DNA from: Cardiobacteriaceae bacterium
GTDB taxonomy: Bacteria; Pseudomonadota; Gammaproteobacteria; Cardiobacteriales; Cardiobacteriaceae
Length of the DNA: 64,000 bases
NCBI GenBank assembly: GCA_030529365.1
Contig: JAUMXB010000004.1
Span: 1-64,000 of the forward strand
Direction: 5' to 3'
Positions 38,479 to 47,024 of this stretch are shown in pieces; the stretch's first letter is position 1, and the number at the start of each line of letters is the position of its first letter. The position numbers and the translations under genes were made by a program. The notes below the pieces were generated by a model. That model did no database searches, had not been told where the DNA came from, and was given only the letters and a program-made list of their open reading frames with translations.

Positions 38479-39876
38479 TCAGGCAATCCACATTCCTGCC
38501 AGGGCAAGCAATGCCGTATTGAGCAGCACCAGCGCGAGGCCAAAGCGCGCGAGATGCTGTTCTTCGCCGCGATCGGCTTTGGCCAATCCGGCAATCAACG
38601 CCGCCATCGGCAGCGCGCCGAGCGCCGCATGTCCGGCGGCGCTGTTTATGAGCGCGGCCTGCCACAAGTCGCCTCCGGCAAGGCTAGGCATCATCAGCAC
38701 ATTGCCGCCCACGGCAGAAGCGGTGAGATAGCCGCCGAGCGCGCCCAGCCCCGCCAAAAGCGGCATCAGCCATGCGCCATCGAGGCGGGCGCCCAGTTCG
38801 CGCACGCCATCGAGAAAACCGCCCTTGACCATGATTTGCGAGAGCACGAGAAAGCAGAAAATAGTGAACAATGGCCGCCAGGCGCGAGCGAGCCACGCCG
38901 CAGCGAGGGCGCTGTCGCGATATTCTCCGCGATGACGCCACCACACGATGAACGCAACGAAAACAAGCACCACGCCCGGCGAATTGAGCGGCTTGTACGC
39001 TACCTGCGCCCCTTGCCAGACGAGCGCATCCGCCCAGCCCGTCAGCCGCCACAAGCCTTTCAGCAGCAAAACGCCCGCGAATATCAGGCCATATGGCCAG
39101 GCGGCGCGCGGCAAGGTCACGCGCTTGCCGACAAGGAGCAGCGCCATCACTGCCGTGCCCGCGCACATCCCCGCCACTTCCGCGCCAAGCCAGCGCGAGG
39201 CGGCATGGAGCACGGCCACGAAAAAAAGGGCAAGCGCTGCGGTTTCCAGCAAGATGCGCCATTTTCGATAACCGGCAAGCCACACGGCCAGCAGCGCCAG
39301 CGCCAGGAAAACCGGCGCGCTGGTCACGGCGCTGTGCGCGCCAAGCGCGCCCGGCGGGAGTTTCACAAGCGCGGCTCCCGTAACCGTCGCCAGCCCCATG
39401 GTGCCCCACGGCATGATCGCCATCCCGGCAAAGACAATGGCGAGCGCCGCGCGGCGCGGCAAGGTGGCGAGCAATACCGGCACCACCGCAATCAGGGAAA
39501 CGCCGAAGCCGGTGAGCGCTTCCAGCGCTGGCGCAAGCCCCAGCACCACGAACAGCAAGCGTCGCGCGTCAGTGAGACCATTGTCCGTCACCCAAGCGGT
39601 GAGCGCCTGATTGGCATCGGTTTTCGCCAGCAGCACCACCAACAGCAAACCCGGCGCCATCACGGCGGCAACGCTCGCGAAAAGCAGCGCGGCATCGCTT
39701 GCCATCGCCTGCGCCACAGGCAAGGCATAAGGCTGTGCCGTGCCCGTCATCCACAACACCAGCGCGGCCAAGACGCCAGCGAGCGCCGCCTGCCACGGTG
39801 GCCGCCTGCCGACCACCAGAAAGAGCAGCACGGCAATGATGGGGAAAATTTGCAGGAAAATCAGCCAGGGATGCAT
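38479..39876 (-). CDS. L-lactate permease family transporter
   Basis: This 465-aa integral membrane protein has at least 11 hydrophobic segments. PALEALTGFGVSLIAVVPVLLA, GLATVTGAALVKLPPGALGAHSAV and GGYLTASAVGGNVLMM are typical of the LctP/LldP family of lactate-proton symporters. No lactate dehydrogenase gene lies nearby, so another small hydroxy acid is possible. It is convergent with trmA. Confidence 0.85.
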   Translation of the reverse strand: MHPWLIFLQIFPIIAVLLFLVVGRRPPWQAALAGVLAALVLWMTGTAQPYALPVAQAMASDAALLFASVAAVMAPGLLLVVLLAKTDANQALTAWVTDNGLTDARRLLFVVLGLAPALEALTGFGVSLIAVVPVLLATLPRRAALAIVFAGMAIMPWGTMGLATVTGAALVKLPPGALGAHSAVTSAPVFLALALLAVWLAGYRKWRILLETAALALFFVAVLHAASRWLGAEVAGMCAGTAVMALLLVGKRVTLPRAAWPYGLIFAGVLLLKGLWRLTGWADALVWQGAQVAYKPLNSPGVVLVFVAFIVWWRHRGEYRDSALAAAWLARAWRPLFTIFCFLVLSQIMVKGGFLDGVRELGARLDGAWLMPLLAGLGALGGYLTASAVGGNVLMMPSLAGGDLWQAALINSAAGHAALGALPMAALIAGLAKADRGEEQHLARFGLALVLLNTALLALAGMWIA

Positions 39877-40131
39877 ATTATCGTCCTCTCGATAGGTTGG
39901 GTCTCATGATAAAGGCTTCGTCGCGCAAAAAAATGGTGATAAAGCCCTTGCTTGTGCAAAAACCTGTCGCCAGCAGCGCTGCCAGCGGATGGCCTGTGTC
40001 TCTTGAATGCAAAACCATGCCGGATGGATTGATAAATTTTATTGTTTTGAGTGCGCTTTGATTTGTGTTTCATTCATGAAATTTGTTTTTGTGAAAAAAT
40101 ATCGCCATGACACTCTTTGCGGGAGGGCGAC
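39877..40131. promoter_or_regulatory. Divergent gap, lactate permease / VIT gene
   Basis: These 255 bp between divergent genes hold the promoters of both. The region just before the VIT gene is AT-rich (near 40030-40110). No palindromic element is present. Confidence 0.4.
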
Positions 40132-40830
40132 ATGGGATACAGCGTGCATGAAGAAGCGCATTTCAGCCAGCGCAACAATTGGCTGCGCGCCGGCGTGCTC
40201 GGCGCGAACGATGGCCTGATTTCCACGGCGAGCCTGATGATGGGCATGGCTGCGGCCACGCCCGATCGCGCCACCTTGCTGCTCGCCGGTGTGGCCTCGT
40301 TGGTGGCCGGCGCAATCTCGATGGCGGCAGGGGAATATGTATCGGTTTCCAGCCAGGCGGATACGGAAAAAGCCGATTTGCGCAAGGAAATGCACGAGCT
40401 TGCCAACCATCCCGAGCGCGAGTTGCAGGAACTTGCCCATATCTACCGGCTGCGCGGCCTCGATGCGGAGCTGGCGCTGGCCGTGGCGGAAGCGCTGATG
40501 GCGCACAATGCCCTCGATGCGCACGCCCGCGATGAGATCGGCATCACCGAAGTCAGCACCGCCAATCCCTTGCAGGCAGCGGGAGCGTCGGCACTGGCCT
40601 TCTGTGCGGGGGCGATCTTGCCGGTGCTGGTGGGATGGTTTGCGCCGGGCAAAGGGCTGATGCTGTGGCTGGCATTGGCGACGCTCACAGGCCTTGCCGG
40701 GCTGGGGCATTTGTCGGCACGCCTCGGCGGCGCGCCCGCTGTGCCTGCGGTGATTCGCGTGGTGCTGTGGGGCGTGATCGCCATGGGCAGCACCAGCCTG
40801 ATTGGCCATTTTCTCGGCCTGAACCTGTAA
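40132..40830 (+). CDS. VIT/CCC1-family iron or manganese transporter
   Basis: This 232-aa membrane protein has about five helices: VLGANDGLISTASLMMG, VASLVAGAISMAAGEYVSVSS and three near the C-terminus. The cytoplasmic middle (residues about 80-140) is rich in Glu and His as in metal-binding VIT1 domains. It is predicted to move Fe(II) or Mn(II) out of the cytoplasm. GGGAGGG lies 5-11 bases before the ATG at 40132. Confidence 0.88.
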   Translation: MGYSVHEEAHFSQRNNWLRAGVLGANDGLISTASLMMGMAAATPDRATLLLAGVASLVAGAISMAAGEYVSVSSQADTEKADLRKEMHELANHPERELQELAHIYRLRGLDAELALAVAEALMAHNALDAHARDEIGITEVSTANPLQAAGASALAFCAGAILPVLVGWFAPGKGLMLWLALATLTGLAGLGHLSARLGGAPAVPAVIRVVLWGVIAMGSTSLIGHFLGLNL

Positions 40831-40896
40831 GACGGCGGATTTTGCTTTGCGGCGGCGGCGTGCCAGAATACGCTCCCTTTCCAGCCCCTTGCCGTC

Positions 40897-41358
40897 ATGA
40901 ATCTGGATGCCTTCGACCGCAAAATCCTCGATCTCTTGCAGCGCAACAATCGCCAGTCCCTGCAAGCGCTTGCCGAACAGGTCAATCTGTCGCCGTCGGC
41001 CGTGAACCGCCGCATTAGCGCCTTGGAAAAAGCGGGCGTCATCCGCGCGCATGTGGCCGTGCTTGACGGCGGCAAAGCGGGGCGTCCGCTCACCGTGATC
41101 GCCGAAGTGGCGCTCGCGAGCGAAACGCAGACGCATATCGAGGCGGCGAAAAAGCGCTTTCTCGCCTGCCCGCAAGTGCAGCAGCTGTATTACGTGACCG
41201 GCGATTACGATTTTTTCCTGATTTTTCAGGTGCGCGACATGGCCGAATACGAAGCGCTCACCCGCGAACTCTTTTTCGCCGACAGCAATATCAAGCGCTT
41301 TCAGACCCGCGTCGTTCTTGAGGCGATCCGGGCGGGCATGGCAGTCTCTCTGGAGTGA
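40897..41358 (+). CDS. Lrp/AsnC-family transcriptional regulator
   Basis: This 153-aa regulator has an N-terminal helix-turn-helix (LQRNNRQSLQALAEQVNLSPSAVNRRISALEKAGVI) and a C-terminal RAM ligand-binding domain (GDYDFFLIFQVRDMAEYEAL). Such proteins usually sense amino acids as octamers. It follows the VIT gene by 66 bp in the same direction; its targets are unknown. Confidence 0.9.
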   Translation: MNLDAFDRKILDLLQRNNRQSLQALAEQVNLSPSAVNRRISALEKAGVIRAHVAVLDGGKAGRPLTVIAEVALASETQTHIEAAKKRFLACPQVQQLYYVTGDYDFFLIFQVRDMAEYEALTRELFFADSNIKRFQTRVVLEAIRAGMAVSLE

Positions 41359-41373
41359 CGTATTTCTGGAAGA

Positions 41374-41425
41374 TATAGTGATTTTTTACCACCAATAAGC
41401 GCTTATCGTGGTAAAAAATCATTAA
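41374..41425. repeat. Composite palindromic element, copy 13 (short symmetrical form)
   Basis: TGATTTTTTACCAC (from 41379) and its mirror GTGGTAAAAAATCA flank a single K box (41397-41404), giving a near-perfect 43-bp palindrome without any S box. It shows that the AT arms of forward and reverse copies are the two ends of one design. Confidence 0.92.
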
Positions 41426-41468
41426 TAATACATTTTTAATGAGAAAATAATATTTCAAGAGAGTTGCC

Positions 41469-41882
41469 ATGAATGACCAAGATGTCACCCCAGGCGCCAA
41501 TGAGGGCTCTGCCGAATCTCCCCTGCATGCCGCCGCCTGGGCGGGCAACCTGCCTTTGGTGCAGCAGCTGGTGGAAAACGGCGCGGACGTGAACTGGCGC
41601 GATTCGACAGGAGAAAGCGCGATTTTTGGCGCGTGCAGCTGGGGGAATGTGGAAGTGGTGCGTTATCTCCTTGCCATGGGCGCGCGCCACGATTTTGCCG
41701 AGGCGCACGGCTACACCGCGCTGCACTGGGCGGCAAGCCACGGCAATGCGGAAACCATCGAAGCCTTGCTCGAGGCGGGCGCCGATCCCCATGCACGCGA
41801 TGCCACGGGCAGAACGCCGCTCGAAGTTGCCCGTGCGGAAGCGAACCGCGATTGCCTCATGCGGTTTTTGGCTTCGCCCTGA
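41469..41882 (+). CDS. Ankyrin repeat protein
   Basis: This 137-aa protein has about three ankyrin repeats: SPLHAAAWAGNLPLVQQLVENGADVN, a middle repeat and TALHWAASHGNAETIEALLEAGADPH, then TPLEVA. There is no signal peptide, so it is probably a cytoplasmic protein-binding scaffold. Its partner is unknown. It is bordered on both sides by palindromic elements. Confidence 0.85.
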   Translation: MNDQDVTPGANEGSAESPLHAAAWAGNLPLVQQLVENGADVNWRDSTGESAIFGACSWGNVEVVRYLLAMGARHDFAEAHGYTALHWAASHGNAETIEALLEAGADPHARDATGRTPLEVARAEANRDCLMRFLASP

Positions 41883-42063
41883 AAGGCGGAAGGCAATTGC
41901 CTTTGCCAACGTTGGCCAGATGGATCAAAGATGCCGGTTTTATGGTGATGGGCGAGCTGATGATTCTTTGGCGCGAAAGGTCTCGCCATCGTATGGGCAG
42001 AGCAGCCATGCGGTTGCGGGGCGTTGGGAAATGGCAGGCCGTTTTTGCGTCAAGAAAGAGTAG

Positions 42064-42148
42064 AGTGAGAAAGTTTCTCATGTTTAAGCGCTTATGGTGA
42101 CAAATTTTCTCACCATAAGCGCTTTATGATGGTAAAAAATCACTATTT
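42064..42148. repeat. Composite palindromic element, copy 14 (reverse)
   Basis: An S box, a K box (42086-42093), an S box, a K box (42117-42124; 31 bp apart) and the mirrored AT arm GGTAAAAAATCACTATTTA. The 23-nt centre pairs along ATGGTGA/TCACCAT with one mismatch beyond. The 180 bp between the ankyrin stop and this element hold nothing I recognise. Confidence 0.95.
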
Positions 42149-42196
42149 ATGCCTAATTTTTGTTTTTCGTTGCATTTACAGGCTGTTGTGCGGTGA

Positions 42197-44179
42197 TCAT
42201 TTTCCCAGTGCGTATTGCAGAAAGCGCAGCCAGGCGTAGGCGTCGGCGGTGATGCTGCGCTGCTGTCCGTATTGCTGCGCGAGGCCTGTCAGCAGCGCTT
42301 GGCGATAGACGGGGCGCAGGGCGCGCAGGGTGTGCACGGCATCACGGGCGCGCCCGAGTTCCGCGTCATCCGGCAAAAGCAGTGGCTCGATTGGCCAGCC
42401 TTCTTCGTCTGCCGCCTTGCAGGGCACGGGCGTGACCTTGCGGGTGGCAAGCGCTTGCCAGGGCGTGGCGGCAATGGGCAGGGTGTGCGCGGGCAGTTCG
42501 GCAAAAAGACGCGCGCGGCTGTCTTCGTCGGCGGCCAGCAGATGGGCGGAAAGGCGCAGGATGCTGGCAATGGCGCCTTGCGCCTGCTGGTGATCGAGCG
42601 TGGCTTCAGGCGCTTGTGGCAAATCGAGCGCTGCAAGCGCGCACCATTCGGCGAGGCTGGTGAGGCCGTCGGCGGCGGCAATGGCTTTGAGCGGGGCTTG
42701 CAGCCGCTGCGGGTGATGGATGCGCGCAAGATGGTTGAGGAATACGGGCAGGAAACTCGCCTGGTGCGCAGGCAGCATTTTCTGCCATGCGGGCATGAGC
42801 GGGCGCAAGGTGTCGGCATCGAGATGGCGGGCAAGCGCCAGCCCTTTGGGCGTGGCGTTGGCAAGACGCATCATGGCGACTTGCACGATGGCTTCGGGAG
42901 CGAATTCCGGCAGCGACAACGCGGCGTGGTGATCGAGCAGGCCGAGCGGAAAGCGGGTGTCGGCGTAGTGGGTGGCGCTGCGTTTCGGCGCGGGGTCGAT
43001 CTGGTCGTAGGGCGGGATGTCTTGCAGGGCGTAGGCGAGTTGGTGGATGTCTTCGGCGTGGTATTCGCCGTAGCGTTTGAGGCGGACGAGGGTGTTGGGG
43101 TGGGTGTTCAGGCGCTTGCCGTCGCTGCGCTGGCGGTAGTCGATGAGGAGGAGATGGCGGTTTTCCGCGCGCGTCGGCGCAGGCAGTTCGCGGCTTTTGC
43201 CGAGCGCCAGCACTTTTTTGAAGACACTTGCCAGCGCTTCACCGTTGCGCGTGAATTGCACGGCCTTGGCATCGGCCATCCATTCGCGTTCGCGGGCAAT
43301 GGCAGCCTGCATGAGGCGCGCGTAGCCGGTGAGCAGCAGGCTGTAGAGGGAAAGGAGAAAGACGAGTGTGCCGAAGATGATGCCGTAGCCGCCGAAGATG
43401 CTTTGCAGACGGAGCTGTTCGCGCTCTTCCTCGCGCTCGCGGCGATGGGCGGCGCTCGCGTAGGCGAGCTGGCGGATGGCCTGTGCTTCCGCTTCGTTTT
43501 GCGGGTTGGCGGTATCAATGAGCATTTTTTCGCGCATATTGAGCGCTTCTTCTTTGTCGCCGAGCAAACGGTAGCGCAGGTCGGCGAAAAAGCGGTAGCC
43601 GTGAATCATGGCGGTCAGGCGGCCATAGAGGGCGAGGTCGTCATCGACGATATGGCCGAATTCATGCGCGACAAGCGCTTGCAGTTCGTCGCGGTCAAGA
43701 TAGCGCAGGGCGCCCGCAGTCACGGCAATGGCCGTGCTCCCTTGCGCACCGCCGATGACGAAGGCGTTGATGCTGTCGTCGTGGCGGACGAGCATGACGT
43801 CGGGCGGGCGGATGCCGGCGGCAACAGCCATTTCTTCCACGATATTGCGATATTGCGTTTCTGCCGGGAAACGCGGGGTGCCGAGCATTTCCGCACCAAG
43901 GGCGGCGGCGCGTTCGGCGGCCGGCGTGCTTTTCGCCTCGCGTTGCGCGAGATAGTAGCCGTAAACGACGACGAGGCTGGTGGCAAGGCCTGTCAGCATG
44001 GCATAGACGTGCACATGCGGCAGTGCACCGCCCGCGAGCCAAAAGAGCGCGACGAGAAAGGCCCACGACACCAGCGAATAGCTGGCAAAGCTCAGCAGCA
44101 CGCCGCTCCAGAACCACAGGGTGAGCTTGCGGCTGGCAGCGCGCGAGGTTTCGTGATGGACGGTGTAGAGCGTGCGCAT
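42197..44179 (-). CDS. M48-family membrane metalloprotease
   Basis: This 660-aa protein has two N-terminal membrane segments (residues 20-80), the zinc motif HEFGH (172-176), and another helix pair near 265-290 (YGIIFGTLVFLLSLYSLLL). The third zinc ligand is probably the Glu in AREREWMADAKAV. The long C-terminal half is soluble and unlike HtpX. It is likely an envelope or inner-membrane protease. The upstream and downstream gaps each carry a palindromic element. Confidence 0.88.
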   Translation of the reverse strand: MRTLYTVHHETSRAASRKLTLWFWSGVLLSFASYSLVSWAFLVALFWLAGGALPHVHVYAMLTGLATSLVVVYGYYLAQREAKSTPAAERAAALGAEMLGTPRFPAETQYRNIVEEMAVAAGIRPPDVMLVRHDDSINAFVIGGAQGSTAIAVTAGALRYLDRDELQALVAHEFGHIVDDDLALYGRLTAMIHGYRFFADLRYRLLGDKEEALNMREKMLIDTANPQNEAEAQAIRQLAYASAAHRREREEEREQLRLQSIFGGYGIIFGTLVFLLSLYSLLLTGYARLMQAAIAREREWMADAKAVQFTRNGEALASVFKKVLALGKSRELPAPTRAENRHLLLIDYRQRSDGKRLNTHPNTLVRLKRYGEYHAEDIHQLAYALQDIPPYDQIDPAPKRSATHYADTRFPLGLLDHHAALSLPEFAPEAIVQVAMMRLANATPKGLALARHLDADTLRPLMPAWQKMLPAHQASFLPVFLNHLARIHHPQRLQAPLKAIAAADGLTSLAEWCALAALDLPQAPEATLDHQQAQGAIASILRLSAHLLAADEDSRARLFAELPAHTLPIAATPWQALATRKVTPVPCKAADEEGWPIEPLLLPDDAELGRARDAVHTLRALRPVYRQALLTGLAQQYGQQRSITADAYAWLRFLQYALGK

Positions 44180-44213
44180 GGGAGCGTCCGGCTGCGGAAG
44201 ATGGCGGTATTAT

Positions 44214-44301
44214 AATGGGAAATTTTCTCACGGAGAAGCGCTTGTTGTGAGAAAATTTATCGCGATAAGCGCTTATAGTTGGTAAAAAACGATTATTTTT
44301 A
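44214..44301. repeat. Composite palindromic element, copy 15 (reverse)
   Basis: An S box, K boxes at 44236-44243 and 44267-44274 (31 bp apart) and the mirrored AT arm GGTAAAAAACGATTATTTTT. It lies upstream of the M48 gene. Confidence 0.94.
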
Positions 44302-44319
44302 GGAATATTTTAAAAATCT

Positions 44320-44565
44320 CTTTGCGCCCTTGCATGGCCAAACGCATGAGCACGGACGTTGCAGGCAACGTCCCTACAGCCAATCGTGCTGCCGTTGTGG
44401 GGTACGGTCAGATGGGGGTCGCATGGGGTCGGGTTCTCGTGGCAAGGCGCTTTGCGCCCTTGCATGGCCAGACGCATGAGCACGGACGTTGCAGGCAACG
44501 TCCCTACCGCCAATTGTACTGCCGTTGTGGGGTGTGTTTGTAGGTCGGCCATTCATGGCCGACAT
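44320..44565. repeat. Direct repeat of about 83 bp plus REP-like hairpin
   Basis: Copies at 44320-44402 and 44450-44532, 130 bp apart, both start CTTTGCGCCCTTGCATGGCC and contain the hairpin GGACGTTGCAGGCAACGTCC followed by CTAC. A REP-like hairpin (GTAGGTCGGCCATTCATGGCC) follows at about 44540-44565. No gene is present between the element and argA. Confidence 0.85.
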
Positions 44566-44602
44566 TTTTTGATGCCGGGCAGGAAGCGCCGCGACCTGCG
44601 GC

Positions 44603-45901
44603 TCAATCTTGCGCATTTCCCAGTTTTTTCAGATAGGGCCGCGAGTTGCGCTGGTAGTTGTAGGCCTGCTGTTTGGCAACGGGGAGGTCTTCGATGCCGA
44701 TGGCTTTGAAGCCGCGTTCTTCAAACCATTGCGCGGTTTGCGTGGTGAGGATGAAGAGGTTTTCCACGCCCTGTTCGCGCGCTTTGGATTCCAGCGCGGC
44801 AAGGAGCTGGTCGGCGCGCTGGTTTTTGCGGTAGTCGGGGTGGATGACGACGCAGGCAAGTTCGGCGGCTTTTTCTTCCGCATAGGGGTAAAGCGCGGCG
44901 CAGCCGATGATGGCGCCGTCGCGCTCGAGCACGAAGAAGCGCGCGATTTCCATTTCCAGCTGCTCGCGCGAGCGCTTGACGAGGATGCCTTGCGCTTCGA
45001 GCGGGCGGATGAGGTCGAGCAGGCCGCCGATGTCGTTGACGCTGGCCTGGCGCAGGTTGTCGTAGCGGTCGGCGGTGACCATGATGCCGGAGCCGTCGCG
45101 GGTGAAGAGTTCGGCGAGAAGCGAGCCTTCTTCGTCGCGCTCGATGAGATGCACGCGGCGGATGCCGGCATCGCAGGCGTTGGCCGCGACTTTCAGGCTT
45201 TGCACGATCCACGGATTGGCGCTGTCGATGGCGAGCGCTTCGCGCGGCGCGAGCTGGCGCGGCAGGGCGGCATTTTTGTAGGCGTTGACGCCGTCCATGA
45301 TGTAGATGAGTTTGTCGGCTTTCAGCGCGCTGGCCACTTCGCTCGCGACTTCTTCGCTGTTGAGGTTGTAGATTTCGCCGGTGGGCGAGTAGCCGAGCGG
45401 CGAGAGGAGGACGATTTCGCCGAGATCGAGATGGCGCTCAATGGCGGCGGTATCGATCTGGCGGATTTGCCCGGCAAAGCCGTAATCCTGGCCGTCGATG
45501 ACGCCGACGGGGCGGGCGATGAGGAAATTGCCGCCCGCGACTTTGACGGGGGCGTCCTGCATGGGCGCGCTGATGGAAAGCGCCGCTTCGATGCGCAGGC
45601 GCAGGCTGCCGACGGCATCGAGGATGTGCGGCATCATGGCCTTGCTGGTGATGCGCTTGGCGTTGACGAATTGCGAGGGGATTTGCGCGCGGGCGAGGTG
45701 GGCATCGATTTGCGCGCGCGCGCCGTGGACGAGAATGAGGCGGATGCGCAGGGCATGGAGCAGGGCGCAGTCGTGCAGGAGATTTTTCTGCTGCGGCAGG
45801 TTGATGTCGCCGTTGAAGGCGATGACCATGGTTTTGTTGCGGTGCGCGTGGATATAGGGCGCGGCCTGGCGGAAAAAATGCAGAAAGGGGGTATCGGCCA
45901 T
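44603..45901 (-). CDS. argA: N-acetylglutamate synthase ArgA
   Basis: This 432-aa first enzyme of arginine synthesis joins an N-terminal amino-acid-kinase domain (NKTMVIAFNGDI, LILVHGARAQID, LLSPLGYSPTGEIYNLNSEEVA) to a C-terminal GNAT acetyltransferase domain (FVLERDGAIIGCAALYPY, ACVVIHPDYRKNQRADQLL). The start at 45901 (MADTPFLHFFRQAAPYI) has GGGAG just upstream; the much longer frame is spurious. The upstream gap has no ARG box that I can recognise. Confidence 0.95.
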   Translation of the reverse strand: MADTPFLHFFRQAAPYIHAHRNKTMVIAFNGDINLPQQKNLLHDCALLHALRIRLILVHGARAQIDAHLARAQIPSQFVNAKRITSKAMMPHILDAVGSLRLRIEAALSISAPMQDAPVKVAGGNFLIARPVGVIDGQDYGFAGQIRQIDTAAIERHLDLGEIVLLSPLGYSPTGEIYNLNSEEVASEVASALKADKLIYIMDGVNAYKNAALPRQLAPREALAIDSANPWIVQSLKVAANACDAGIRRVHLIERDEEGSLLAELFTRDGSGIMVTADRYDNLRQASVNDIGGLLDLIRPLEAQGILVKRSREQLEMEIARFFVLERDGAIIGCAALYPYAEEKAAELACVVIHPDYRKNQRADQLLAALESKAREQGVENLFILTTQTAQWFEERGFKAIGIEDLPVAKQQAYNYQRNSRPYLKKLGNAQD

Positions 45902-46565
45902 GAGGTCTCCCGCGATGGTGGTGGCAAAACGGAATGGTATAGTGCGTTTTGCAAAATATCCAGCAGATTTTTCCAGCAGGTTTGCTGTATGTGTTGATGG
46001 TTTGCGGGTTGATGATAAAAAAGCGCTATTTCTTGCGTTTTCTTTTTTGAGATTGCGCTTCGCGGTTGCTGTAGCGGCTTGCCGGGTTTTTTGCGGGGGT
46101 TGCAGGCAACGCTTAGCGTTTTTGGTCGAAACTCTCACGGTAAAGGCAAATCGCTCGATTGGCATGGCATTGGGGCGAGAGGGAAACAAAGTTTTCCACA
46201 ATATTGGCATCAACAAGTTTCGCGGCGATTTTCTGCATGATTCTCTCTTTTTGAGATTGCGCTTCATGGCCGCGCGGCCACCTACTTTCTTTGCGTCGCC
46301 AAAGGACATGTTCCTGTTTTTGGAGGCAAAGAAAGGCGACCCCGGGGCGCAGTTTTTCCTTGCCGCGGGGCTTTTGGCGGCGGGCTTGTAAACTCGCTGT
46401 CGCTCAAACACCCAAGCCCGTATTCCCGCCAAAAAAGCCCCGCGTCTGCGGCTGCGCCCAGGGGCTTTGAGGCGCTTCGTTGCAACCGCATGTGTAAACA
46501 GATAAATCCAATTTGCTCTAGACAGCGTTGCGCGATGGTGGGCTGAAGCCCATCCTGCGTTATTT
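45902..46565. other. Gene-free gap upstream of argA with large palindromes
   Basis: About 660 bp carry no credible gene. A 14-bp perfect palindrome TGGCCGCGCGGCCA lies at 46267-46280, followed by an AAGAAAGTAG-type phrase and the large inverted repeat listed separately. GATGGTGGGCTGAAGCCCATCC near 46532 is REP-like. Confidence 0.7.
46364..46444. repeat. Long imperfect inverted repeat
   Basis: The left arm CGCGGGGCTTTTGGCGG...CGGGCTTG (46364-46388) pairs with CAAGCCCG...CCCGCCAAAAAAGCCCCGCG (46413-46444), leaving a 24-nt loop with AACTCGCTGTCGCTCAAAC. It is outside any gene and unlike the K/S elements. Confidence 0.85.
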
Positions 46566-46652
46566 GTGAGAAATTTTCTCACAAACAAGCGCTTATTGCG
46601 ATAAATTTTCTCACATTAAGCGCTTATTGATGGTAAAAAATAACTATTTTTG
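46566..46652. repeat. Composite palindromic element, copy 16 (reverse)
   Basis: An S box, K boxes at 46587-46594 and 46618-46625 (31 bp apart) and the mirrored AT arm GGTAAAAAATAACTATTTTT. Its CTA at 46644-46646 is the stop codon of the DUF2069 gene. Confidence 0.95.
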
Positions 46653-47024
46653 CTGATTTTCTGTTTTTGGGTTGCGCGGTTTCCGTTTCTGGAAGTTGTG
46701 CAGGATGGCGCCGGTTTCCAGGGCGACCGACCAGACGCAGATCCACAGGCCGAAGCGCCAGTCCGCCCACAGCCATACCACGCCGCCAATAAAGAGATAG
46801 ACCGGCGCGAGCAGGGCCAGCGCCTGGAAGCTGCGCGGATGCCTGTGCCAGGCGCCACGCACGAAAAGGAGGAGCGGAAGCAGGGTGATGGCGGCGCCGG
46901 TTATCCGTTGCAAAGGGCTGCCCTGCATGGTGGCGCTCATCCAGGCAAAGGCGGCAATCAGCGCGAGCAGGGCGGTGAAGGCAAGAAGATGGCCGAGTTT
47001 ACGTCGATTGGTGCCGGGGTTCAT
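46644..47024 (-). CDS. DUF2069 family membrane protein
   Basis: This 126-aa protein has four hydrophobic segments and a basic C-terminus (FQKRKPRNPKTENQQK). The order and phrases such as PVYLFIGGVVWLWAD fit DUF2069 of gammaproteobacteria. Its function is unknown. It starts at 47024, 26 bp inside the 3' end of the RND gene, so it is the third gene of that operon. Its stop is supplied by palindromic element 16. Confidence 0.8.
   Translation of the reverse strand: MNPGTNRRKLGHLLAFTALLALIAAFAWMSATMQGSPLQRITGAAITLLPLLLFVRGAWHRHPRSFQALALLAPVYLFIGGVVWLWADWRFGLWICVWSVALETGAILHNFQKRKPRNPKTENQQK

Noticed and set aside
44603-46588. A 661-aa version of ArgA starting far upstream
   Set aside because: The extra N-terminus crosses large palindromes and repeats; the ATG at 45901 has a good ribosome site and the family start.
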